A DNA stretch of 64,000 nucleotides from a virus. Location: the IMG/VR virus record IMGVR_UViG_3300002503_000002, positions 1-64,000 of that record; one strand, 5' to 3'. Made by a program: the position numbers and the translations under genes. Every line of letters starts with the position of its first letter. The stretch's first letter is position 1. Positions 35,198 through 42,033 of the stretch are shown piece after piece. The notes beneath the pieces were generated by a model. That model saw only the letters and a list, made by a program, of their open reading frames with translations. It did no database searches and had not been told where the DNA came from.

Positions 35198-36481
35198 TCA
35201 TGTCTTACTCATATTGTTGTTATCCTTCTTATCCTCTAATTTGTTATCACTATCCTCTTTCATATATTTCCATATATCAAACCATTCACTGCCCTTGGTA
35301 ATCCATGTGACAGGTCTGCCCGGATTTGTTTGTTCTTTATGATGTTTTCTAAGCACTTGTCGAGCGATAAGACTATTTATCCTTTCCGAAGATTGTGCAA
35401 ATGTTATACCTAATGACTGTAATCGACGTTTTAATTCTGATAATGGCCAATCCCTCTCTCGTATCAATTTTAATATCTGGACATTCATTGATTCGCCCAT
35501 CATGATATTACGCCATGTCCATCCATATTCAAACATTTCCTTAAGTTGTTTATCTGCCTTTATAATCAAATCTGTATCGTCATACTTGTAATTGGTCATC
35601 ACATTATATCCGATTGCAAGTTTCTCGAATAATATAATTTCCGTATGTGTCATTCTGAGACTATATGCAAGATTGTCATAAGAGGAATCAAATATCAACT
35701 GACCCGGTACGTTGAAATTATCGTATAAATATCCAAATTGGTCCCTTAAGGAACTGATTTTATTGAAATCTGGAAATACTCCTCTGCTCTTTCTATAGGC
35801 TTCAACATATGCTTGTACATCTCTTTCATCAGGCGTAGCATCTATAACGAATAAACGACGAGCCATACCTGATGCTAAGTCCAATCGTTCATTTTGCGTA
35901 CCTGCGTGCATCGTCATATAAGATTGGAATTCTATCTTCCCATTCTTCAGGCGTTTCTCTACTTTACCATCATCCAGCAGTTTAAGGAAAGCGACATCCA
36001 GATTGGCAGAATGCTCTTGTTTCATCGTCTGTGTCTGCGCTGCAAATTCTTCCGACCAGATGATAGCATTGTCATATTCTTCTGCCAAACCTAATATCTT
36101 TTTACCTTCCCCATCGAAAGAACCAACCAATCCTGCCTCTGTAATCATACCTACTTCTGTATTTGGATATGTTGTAGCCACGCCATTATAAGTATTGAAC
36201 AATAGATTCTGATTAAAACTTTTACTGAAGCCAGGGGGGGCTATTGTGATTAAATGCAATCGAAGGTCAGGAGTTCCACCAGCGACACCATAGAACAAAT
36301 TACCCTTGCCCTTGTATTTCTTGTTCCGCAGATTGGCAATATGTGACCCAATAGAGGACAAAATGAATGGGAAGTATCTTTCCACATAGAGCACGCCAAC
36401 CTGTTTGAGATAGGATTGTGTCTCATCCCATAGTTGTTTAGGACTGGAATATGTTGGATTCTGTGTTATATCAATCTTCAT
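35198..36481 (-). CDS. AAA+/MCM-like ATPase with degenerate P-loop
   Basis: Product of 427 residues. APPGFSKSFN (81-90) is a P-loop-like element with SKS in place of GK[ST]; NAIIWSEEF (~138-146) resembles a Walker B; TMHAGTQNE and SGMARRLFVID would be sensor/arginine-finger elements. The C terminus (~320-400) looks like a winged helix. The layout resembles archaeal MCM and VapE/DUF3987-type helicase-like proteins. It may be the viral helicase or loader paired with PolB, but the altered P-loop leaves catalysis in doubt. Confidence 0.5.
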   Translation of the reverse strand: MKIDITQNPTYSSPKQLWDETQSYLKQVGVLYVERYFPFILSSIGSHIANLRNKKYKGKGNLFYGVAGGTPDLRLHLITIAPPGFSKSFNQNLLFNTYNGVATTYPNTEVGMITEAGLVGSFDGEGKKILGLAEEYDNAIIWSEEFAAQTQTMKQEHSANLDVAFLKLLDDGKVEKRLKNGKIEFQSYMTMHAGTQNERLDLASGMARRLFVIDATPDERDVQAYVEAYRKSRGVFPDFNKISSLRDQFGYLYDNFNVPGQLIFDSSYDNLAYSLRMTHTEIILFEKLAIGYNVMTNYKYDDTDLIIKADKQLKEMFEYGWTWRNIMMGESMNVQILKLIRERDWPLSELKRRLQSLGITFAQSSERINSLIARQVLRKHHKEQTNPGRPVTWITKGSEWFDIWKYMKEDSDNKLEDKKDNNNMSKT

Positions 36482-36620
36482 TCCTTATCGACCGCCATAC
36501 CATCATCTGTCATCAGATATAAGTTTGGTGGTATCGGCGTGTTATCAGCGTGTTATCAGGAGGAAATAATATGTTAATATCATTATACCATACCCATTTC
36601 ATCCTTTCCATTCTTTCTTC
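36482..36620 (-). other. Short non-coding stretch with tandem repeat
   Basis: Between the AAA+ gene and a 31-residue membrane protein. An 11-bp unit GCGTGTTATCA is repeated in tandem at 36537-36558 and a small hairpin ATCTG/CAGAT lies at about 36505-36518. A 32-codon frame (36513-36611) with no recognisable features is also open here. The repeat could be a regulator binding site for the AAA+ gene. Confidence 0.4.
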
Positions 36621-36716
36621 TTACAATGGGTCAGGCCCATCGCCCCATGCTAATAAACCAAATATAATAATACCTATGAATAATAAGAATAATATAATAA
36701 ATTCTATCTCAGACAT
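36621..36716 (-). CDS. Very small membrane protein (31 aa)
   Basis: ATG 36716 directly follows the upstream stop. Almost the entire product is one hydrophobic helix (IEFIILFLLFIGIIIFGLLA) with the polar end WGDGPDPL. Typical of phage single-helix membrane peptides. Confidence 0.5.
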   Translation of the reverse strand: MSEIEFIILFLLFIGIIIFGLLAWGDGPDPL

Positions 36717-36953
36717 CTATCTCACCATTATCTCATATGCGAAGTGTTCCAATGCTGATGGTTTGATACTGTTCAATTCGTATGCAATGATAGCAAATAT
36801 GGGCCATTCATGGTCTGTCTGCATTAAATGGATAGGTTTGCCCAACATCAAATCGTAGACATCATATATGGCATCCTTCGGAAAATCCAAATTGTTTGTC
36901 AGAGAGTCCCACAAATCTTCCAAGAATGTGTCTTTCTTTATGTGTGCGTTCAT
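36717..36953 (-). CDS. Hypothetical protein (78 aa)
   Basis: Starts at ATG 36953 (MNAHIKKDTFLEDLW); a start at 36965 is possible. Mostly helical, acidic, with DHEWPIFAIIAYELNSIKP. No known domain. Confidence 0.45.
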   Translation of the reverse strand: MNAHIKKDTFLEDLWDSLTNNLDFPKDAIYDVYDLMLGKPIHLMQTDHEWPIFAIIAYELNSIKPSALEHFAYEIMVR

Positions 36954-36969
36954 ATCATACACCATATTA

Positions 36970-37074
36970 TTATTTAATTCGCAATATAAATCTCTTAGCG
37001 AACCAACGACCTAGGAAAACACCAGCAACAAATCCAATCATTACTTGTATTAAGAAGATATAATCAGGTGTCAT
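36970..37074 (-). CDS. Very small membrane protein (34 aa)
   Basis: ATG 37074, four bases from the upstream stop, to TAA 36970. One helix, FLIQVMIGFVAGVFLG, then a basic end RWFAKRFILRIK that would lie inside the cell. Function unknown. Confidence 0.5.
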   Translation of the reverse strand: MTPDYIFLIQVMIGFVAGVFLGRWFAKRFILRIK

Positions 37075-37077
37075 CTA

Positions 37078-37476
37078 TCATCTTATCTCCGGCCCTATGA
37101 TATTATTCTCTGATTCTTCCATCGCCCGTCTGAAATCTTCCAATTGTTCTTTCCCACTCTCTGCCGTCACGATGATTATCACTAGTTCTCCATAAAACGC
37201 TTCAAACTTATTTAACATTGCTATTACATCAGGGAAATTATCAGGATGTTGTATGGCCCAGTTGATTATATTATCCATCCTCTCCATCCAATTTTTACGC
37301 CATTGCTCCAGATATTCGGACTTCTTCTCTTGCTTGACACCCTTCAAAAACGAGTCTAATTTCGCATATACATTTCCATTGATAGTATGACCATGTTCCT
37401 CGTCTTGTTCATGCTCATGAGGGAAAATACTTCCCTTCAATGCCTTGCCTCCGAATATCATAGACAATTTACTCAT
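37078..37476 (-). CDS. Hypothetical helical protein
   Basis: Product of 132 residues. N terminus has an acidic/His-rich stretch (FPHEHEQDEEHGH) that may bind metal; the rest is helical with Trp/Glu/Lys. Overlaps the upstream gene by four bases. No family recognised. Confidence 0.45.
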   Translation of the reverse strand: MSKLSMIFGGKALKGSIFPHEHEQDEEHGHTINGNVYAKLDSFLKGVKQEKKSEYLEQWRKNWMERMDNIINWAIQHPDNFPDVIAMLNKFEAFYGELVIIIVTAESGKEQLEDFRRAMEESENNIIGPEIR

Positions 37477-37712
37477 TTTGTATTCTTAATCTCCTGTAGT
37501 TCTTGTAGTTCTTTCTTCGGAGCGAAGAATAACTGTGCTTGACGCAACATCAATAAACATCCACATTGTTTACATTCATATCCGTTATCGGCATTCAATA
37601 ATAATAAGCGATGTGGCGGACATAGTTGCACTGGTTCTAGCGTAGGTGCTGGCTTTAAATTCACTAGTTCGGGAGGCGCTTGTCTGGATTTTACTGACTT
37701 TTTCTTTGACAT
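37473..37712 (-). CDS. Small protein with CPPH/CKQC zinc motif
   Basis: Product of 79 residues. CPPH at ~31 and CKQC at ~47 form a C-x2-H / C-x2-C site. Basic N terminus, helical C terminus. AAGGAG ahead of ATG is a good SD. Confidence 0.5.
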   Translation of the reverse strand: MSKKKSVKSRQAPPELVNLKPAPTLEPVQLCPPHRLLLLNADNGYECKQCGCLLMLRQAQLFFAPKKELQELQEIKNTK

Positions 37713-37714
37713 AA

Positions 37715-37852
37715 TTAATTTCTCCTTTTCTTCTCTCCTTTACATATTTTTGAATGTTCTGTTATCAATATAGATAAGAGTCTTATCTTTTTATGTAATT
37801 GTTCATGTGGCCCAGTATAATATTCATTACAATCGTTACAGTATTCGCTCAT
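37715..37852 (-). CDS. Micro-protein with CxxC/HxC (45 aa)
   Basis: ATG 37852 to TAA 37715. YCNDCNEYYTGPHEQLH, then EHSKIC: Cys and His spaced as a small zinc site; basic C terminus. Sits exactly between two genes. Confidence 0.5.
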   Translation of the reverse strand: MSEYCNDCNEYYTGPHEQLHKKIRLLSILITEHSKICKGEKKRRN

Positions 37853-37853
37853 A

Positions 37854-38117
37854 TCAAAACCAAATTCCTATTACAACTAACAACGTGCCAAATAATACCC
37901 CGCCAAAGAAATTAATATTCCACCAGAATGCCGCATCTACATAAATCATCTTATGGAAAGGCAATCCTACACCCGGTCTTGGTGGTACTGGACCATTAAC
38001 ACGCCCTGCCTCATAAACCTGTGGTATCCAATCCTCCCAAGCCCTGTGTGCAAAATCTATACCCCAACCTCCGAAGGCAATGAGAAAACCTCCTATAACT
38101 AATAACAACGGTATCAT
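37854..38117 (-). CDS. Two-helix membrane protein
   Basis: Product of 87 residues with hydrophobic helices at ~3-20 and ~66-86 separated by a Pro/Gly-rich loop (GRVNGPVPPRPGVGLP). Could be a hairpin membrane protein; the helix spacing is longer than in typical holins. Confidence 0.5.
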   Translation of the reverse strand: MIPLLLVIGGFLIAFGGWGIDFAHRAWEDWIPQVYEAGRVNGPVPPRPGVGLPFHKMIYVDAAFWWNINFFGGVLFGTLLVVIGIWF

Positions 38118-38126
38118 ATTTTAATC

Positions 38127-38510
38127 TTAATCTCCTTCTTCTATAATTTTATTCAGATGTTTACGCATTCTCCGATATGCTTTCAAATGCCATAGTTTGT
38201 TTTCGTCTGTATCCCATATTGACCCTTGAGCATCTTCTATCTCCTTATCCAATTGAGTTATGGTATCCAAAACTAAATCATCTAATTCAGAATGTACTAT
38301 CTCGGATTCAATAGGTAGGATATATTGCTCTAGAAACAATGCTACATTGATAGGACCAGATGTATTAAAGTCATTGGCCTTGGTTTTTAAGTTCTTTCTT
38401 AAAATTTTTACCATTGCCTGAAAGGCATCATATGTCATATCTGAAGCATTGTCACTATCGCCTGTTTTCGACAAACCCAAGTAGCCCATCGTATCACTTC
38501 CTGTCACCAA
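38127..38510 (-). CDS. Hypothetical helical protein
   Basis: Product of 127 residues (120 from ATG 38489). Acidic, helical, with VHSELDDLVLDTITQLDKEI. No family recognised. Its start overlaps the upstream stop. Confidence 0.4.
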   Translation of the reverse strand: MVTGSDTMGYLGLSKTGDSDNASDMTYDAFQAMVKILRKNLKTKANDFNTSGPINVALFLEQYILPIESEIVHSELDDLVLDTITQLDKEIEDAQGSIWDTDENKLWHLKAYRRMRKHLNKIIEEGD

Positions 38511-38962
38511 GACCTATGTTTTTCCACTATTCTTTCGTTGCCATCATATTCATCTATTTCCCATATTATCTCATCAGGAATTTCCACTACTTCCAATCGA
38601 GCATGAGAACCCCATGATTTTTCTTTAAGAGTCTCAACGGCCTCTACAAGCAGAGGGTCGTCTCTTTGATAACCATAATATCCTTCTTCATGACCATAAC
38701 CATAGAATTTTGGAAATTCATCTTTTTCTTCTGGATATTCTAATTTTAATTCTACATCTATTTCAAGCCATTTTGTTCTTTCTGGGTCACTATTGTCTGG
38801 CCATTTACTATTTTTTATTTTAAAGTCCACCAATCGTTTTCTTTCCATGTAGTCTGCTATCTCTCTTTTCGCTAATTCATGCCCACGTTCTGCCATGTAT
38901 TTCGCGGCTTTTAGACTAATGGCGAAACCGCCGAAACATCTATTTACTACAATCTTGGTCAT
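38504..38962 (-). CDS. Conserved phage protein (VNRCFGGF family)
   Basis: Product of 152 residues beginning KIVVNRCFGGFAISLKAAKY and ending VEIPDEIIWEIDEYDGNE. These blocks, together with RDDPLLVEAVETLKEKS, mark a widespread phage family of unknown function. Overlaps the upstream gene by four bases. Confidence 0.65.
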   Translation of the reverse strand: MTKIVVNRCFGGFAISLKAAKYMAERGHELAKREIADYMERKRLVDFKIKNSKWPDNSDPERTKWLEIDVELKLEYPEEKDEFPKFYGYGHEEGYYGYQRDDPLLVEAVETLKEKSWGSHARLEVVEIPDEIIWEIDEYDGNERIVEKHRSW

Positions 38963-39321
38963 TTCTTTACCACCTGATAATGTTGTTCAGACCCATCCTC
39001 ATAACATATCCAGCATTTATCGAAACCAAGTTCCCAGAATTGAGTTAACATATCCTCGGTAGGTTTCCAATCTAATTTAGTTTTTTTGAATTCAAAACTA
39101 CAATCATAGTAATCAAAAGTTATATTCTCGCATGGTATGGATTCTAACATGATACCATTTTCATCAAAATCCTTAACACCTGCTATATGTAATAAAGCAT
39201 CTTCCAACTCTCCTTGGAGAGCCAGTGCTGTTGCTTCTGCATCAAAAAACTTTTCGGCCATTGATTTGCCAAGGATGAAAGGTGTATCAAGCCGTTCCAT
39301 TGTTTTCCTAGTAACTCTCAT
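38959..39321 (-). CDS. Hypothetical protein
   Basis: Product of 120 residues, acidic, alpha/beta, with a C-terminal strand pair CWICYEDGSEQHYQVVKK. No family recognised. ATGA overlap with the next gene. Confidence 0.4.
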   Translation of the reverse strand: MRVTRKTMERLDTPFILGKSMAEKFFDAEATALALQGELEDALLHIAGVKDFDENGIMLESIPCENITFDYYDCSFEFKKTKLDWKPTEDMLTQFWELGFDKCWICYEDGSEQHYQVVKK

Positions 39322-39529
39322 CTATCCGACACTCCCAACATTGACCGTTTTCAAACACATCATCATATGGATTCACAAGACAGAATGGACATAATTTATT
39401 CTTTCTTTTTCTCTGCTCTAATTTATCTACAATATTATCCAAATCTACAATATGTTGATATAAGTGTAATACCAATGTTTCCTTCCTGTCATCATATCCA
39501 AGACAATTTTCAACAGGACAGATTTCCAT
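39308..39529 (-). CDS. Two-module zinc protein
   Basis: Product of 73 residues. N-terminal module CPVENC...HLYQH is a C-x4-C...H-x3-H arrangement; a coiled linker follows; the C-terminal module has CPFC and CWEC. Probably binds two zinc ions. Function unknown. Confidence 0.55.
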   Translation of the reverse strand: MEICPVENCLGYDDRKETLVLHLYQHIVDLDNIVDKLEQRKRKNKLCPFCLVNPYDDVFENGQCWECRIDESY

Positions 39530-39538
39530 GTTATCACC

Positions 39539-39754
39539 CTATTCACATTTGTAGCATTCATCCATTTTGGTCGGATGAATGTTAGAATGCCATACTTCCC
39601 ATGATTCTATTGTCTTTTCTAAATCTTTTATCATATCTACTAAGTCATCATAATCTTTTGTGTTATTTGCATATTCTTCATATTCATTTATTTGCTCTTC
39701 TAATTCTTCTACATTCTTCAATATTTGTTTTATATTATAATCCATCTGGGGCAT
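39539..39754 (-). CDS. Coiled-coil protein with C-terminal CxxC
   Basis: Product of 71 residues, mostly a heptad-like helix (KQILKNVEELEEQINEYEEY), ending in ECYKCE. Probably dimerises. Confidence 0.45.
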   Translation of the reverse strand: MPQMDYNIKQILKNVEELEEQINEYEEYANNTKDYDDLVDMIKDLEKTIESWEVWHSNIHPTKMDECYKCE

Positions 39755-40069
39755 CTATATCACCTTATTTTTCTTCTGTAGATTTTCCAGTGCCTCATTC
39801 GGTGTATTTCCTACAGCAATCCAAGGTACGAATTTTATCATATATCCAAACTCTCCGGCGGTAATATCATCAGAATGAGTACCCTCAAAGGCAAGTTCAT
39901 AATGAGTCTTATGATAATGTTCTGTCTCAACTATTGTATTATCATACATATCACTATTGGCCACGGCTATCCATTTACCACCAGAGTATACACCAGTATA
40001 TCTATCTTCGAATATAGATATGGGATACAATGTAGTATCTATATAATAATCATGTGGGACTGGTGGCAT
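39755..40069 (-). CDS. Conserved phage protein (FEDRYTGVYSGGKW family)
   Basis: Product of 104 residues. ISIFEDRYTGVYSGGKWIAV and WIAVGNTPNEALENL are hallmarks of a widespread phage/mobile-element family of unknown function. Confidence 0.65.
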   Translation of the reverse strand: MPPVPHDYYIDTTLYPISIFEDRYTGVYSGGKWIAVANSDMYDNTIVETEHYHKTHYELAFEGTHSDDITAGEFGYMIKFVPWIAVGNTPNEALENLQKKNKVI

Positions 40070-40080
40070 TAGAAATCTCC

Positions 40081-40449
40081 TTACTTCAATTTCCCATGTT
40101 TATATGGACGAGTCTCATTATAACGATGTTTCACTTCTAACACTTCTTCCAAATCCCATTCCATCTGCCCAAAATAATCAAATATTCTGATTAATGTATC
40201 CACCAATTCAACAGACGGGCCTTCTGGTTTGTCTTCCTTTAAATATAGATTACCACTATATATTCCATTCTCATTTAAATTAGACATCATATCGGCGTCT
40301 CTGAAACATTCAACTGCTTCGCTCACTTCAGAATGTAACAAAGCCATAATATGCAAGTCATCCCTCGGGTCATCCCACCATCCCTTAGATTTGGCCAAAT
40401 TGTGAATATTCTCAACCCATTCATTCAGGGTCTTTCTCTTCTTACCCAT
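40081..40449 (-). CDS. MazG-like nucleotide pyrophosphohydrolase
   Basis: Helical protein of 122 residues. LHSEVSEAVECFRD supplies the E-x-x-E of the first MazG helix and VELVDTLIRIFDYF the E-x-x-D of the second; the C terminus KHRYNETRPYKHGK is shared by phage MazG-like enzymes. These enzymes hydrolyse (d)NTPs to monophosphates and may also lower alarmone levels. Confidence 0.75.
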   Translation of the reverse strand: MGKKRKTLNEWVENIHNLAKSKGWWDDPRDDLHIMALLHSEVSEAVECFRDADMMSNLNENGIYSGNLYLKEDKPEGPSVELVDTLIRIFDYFGQMEWDLEEVLEVKHRYNETRPYKHGKLK

Positions 40450-40502
40450 TCTATACTACACCACCAATAAGACTAGGAATATTAGTATTATAATTATAAT
40501 TT

Positions 40503-40808
40503 TCAACGACCAGAAATCTTCTTCTGTTCGATTATCCATTGTTCATACTCCCTTTCTGCTTGTTCATGTGCCATATCCCATTTTTTCTGAGCCCAATGCC
40601 CTTGTTTGTATCTACGACTTCCACTGCCACGACCGCGCACAGATTGACCACATCCACACAAACATATATTCGGGGTGTCTAGTTTCTTGAGAATCTGTAA
40701 CTCTGGTTTAGGGGGATATAACGCAGTGCCCTTTAAAGACCCAAAGGACATGAATATTTCATTGGCTCTAGAACGAACCCAAGAAGGATATTTAGATTTA
40801 CTACTCAT
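40503..40808 (-). CDS. CGCG-type zinc-finger protein
   Basis: Product of 101 residues. CLCGCGQSVRGRGSGSRRYK followed by QGHW is a metal-binding knuckle (C-x-C-x-C...H) seen in small phage proteins. C-terminal long helix. Possibly DNA-binding. Confidence 0.55.
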   Translation of the reverse strand: MSSKSKYPSWVRSRANEIFMSFGSLKGTALYPPKPELQILKKLDTPNICLCGCGQSVRGRGSGSRRYKQGHWAQKKWDMAHEQAEREYEQWIIEQKKISGR

Positions 40809-40837
40809 AATATCATCACCAAATTATCTTCTACTAT

Positions 40838-41008
40838 TTACAAATCCTTGACCCATTGGCCATCGAATGTATCTAAAAACATATGACAATCATCGCATTG
40901 TGCCATAAATGCCACATCATTCAACCATGTTATATTCTTATGGACGCATCGGGAAGAATATAATAGACCATTTGACTTCCTTATATCTGTTGTTGGTATT
41001 GCCATCAT
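40838..41008 (-). CDS. Small zinc-binding protein
   Basis: Product of 56 residues from ATG 41008, which has GGAG six bases upstream. RCVHKNITWLN and CDDCHMF give a Cys/His set for one zinc. The 88 bp before it (41009-41096) show nothing convincing. Confidence 0.45.
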   Translation of the reverse strand: MMAIPTTDIRKSNGLLYSSRCVHKNITWLNDVAFMAQCDDCHMFLDTFDGQWVKDL

Positions 41009-41096
41009 ATCGTACTCCAATCATAGGGGACATCACCATATCCTGTAGCGTATTAAGTCTTTGTGCCATTGTTATTATTCGTACATTGTTATAATA

Positions 41097-41498
41097 TTAT
41101 GACCAGTACCCATTGGTATTCAAAAGCAACGAAGAACCCCAAAATGAATCCTTTATCCACCATTTTCCATCCTCTGCGAAACATGACAACCTGAAAATAT
41201 TCTTATGTAGGGTGTCTATATTCACATTTCCCTGTCTAAGCAAGCAATGGTCATGCCATCCCATATCATATATTATTTTTTGATTATCATCCACGCCCAA
41301 GGCACAAATAAAAGGATATCCAGAATCATGTCTATATCTTGGATTATGGACAATCAATAGTACATAATCTATATGTATTATCATGGAAGTAAAATGCTTC
41401 TTAAATCCAGAAGGAATATGTTTTTTAGGATGGACAATATTATAAATGATATTCCATTCTTTCTTTGTTATTCCGCGTGGTTTTTGAAGTCTGCTCAT
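41097..41498 (-). CDS. Hypothetical protein
   Basis: Product of 133 residues, His- and Trp-rich (YDMGWHDHCLLRQGN, KWWIKDSFWGSSLL). Beta-rich. No family recognised. Overlaps the upstream gene by 59 bases. Confidence 0.4.
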   Translation of the reverse strand: MSRLQKPRGITKKEWNIIYNIVHPKKHIPSGFKKHFTSMIIHIDYVLLIVHNPRYRHDSGYPFICALGVDDNQKIIYDMGWHDHCLLRQGNVNIDTLHKNIFRLSCFAEDGKWWIKDSFWGSSLLLNTNGYWS

Positions 41499-41649
41499 TC
41501 ACTTCCCCCCTCAGTATGGTAATCTCATTCCTCAATTGTGCTATCTCATCACAACGCCAATCGTGACTAATTGTAATTTTGGCGTGCTTACATATTGGAC
41601 AAGTATCCCATACAGGGTCTTCAAATATATCATATATATCATTACTCAT
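41440..41649 (-). CDS. Small zinc/coiled-coil protein
   Basis: Product of 69 residues. CPICKHAKITISHDWRCDE gives C-x2-C...H...C, then a coiled helix (AQLRNEITILRGEVNEQ). Overlaps both neighbours. Confidence 0.45.
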   Translation of the reverse strand: MSNDIYDIFEDPVWDTCPICKHAKITISHDWRCDEIAQLRNEITILRGEVNEQTSKTTRNNKERMEYHL

Positions 41650-41827
41650 CTTCATCCTCCAACGTTTCTAAGAAAAGTTCATAATCGTTGGTATAGACAA
41701 TAGGTTCTTTGTTAATGATGGCTATTGTCTGTCCCACCATGAATTTATTGAATTTCTTCTTGTTCGCTGGCGTCAACCCTTTCTCTATATCTGTCCACCG
41801 ATATCCAATATCATTTACCTTTTCCAT
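41642..41827 (-). CDS. Hypothetical protein (61 aa)
   Basis: Short helical product with GQTIAIINKEPIVYTNDY and an acidic C terminus. Chained overlaps of 8-17 bases with neighbours support translation. Function unknown. Confidence 0.4.
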   Translation of the reverse strand: MEKVNDIGYRWTDIEKGLTPANKKKFNKFMVGQTIAIINKEPIVYTNDYELFLETLEDEDE

Positions 41828-42032
41828 CTTCTTTCAACCTCCTTGCTATTTCACTAATCTCTTCTAAAAGTTCCAATATCCTCTTATCCTTCTCATCGAT
41901 AAGTTTGCGAAGATTTTCCAATTTCTGTTCTTGGTTTTGTTTTGATTTCATTGGAATATATTGTAGTTCTGGTTCCTGTGAAACTAATGTCTTTGATGAC
42001 TTTCCTGTTCTTCGATGTTTAAACCATTTCAT
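41811..42032 (-). CDS. Coiled-coil hypothetical protein
   Basis: Product of 73 residues from ATG 42032 (MKWFKHRRTGKSSKT), with a basic start and a long helix (KLENLRKLIDEKDKRILELL). Follows the RecA-like gene closely and may be a partner. Confidence 0.45.
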   Translation of the reverse strand: MKWFKHRRTGKSSKTLVSQEPELQYIPMKSKQNQEQKLENLRKLIDEKDKRILELLEEISEIARRLKEDGKGK

Positions 42033-42033
42033 A

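Noticed and set aside
36550-36858. Plus-strand ORF with GGAGG ahead of an ATG at 36571
   Set aside because: The minus strand here carries two coupled genes (31 and 78 codons) of convincing style; the plus-strand SD looks coincidental.
41009-41096. 43-codon frame starting near 41080 (MAQRLNTLQ...)
   Set aside because: No SD, and it overlaps the zinc gene at 40838-41008, whose own start has a good SD.
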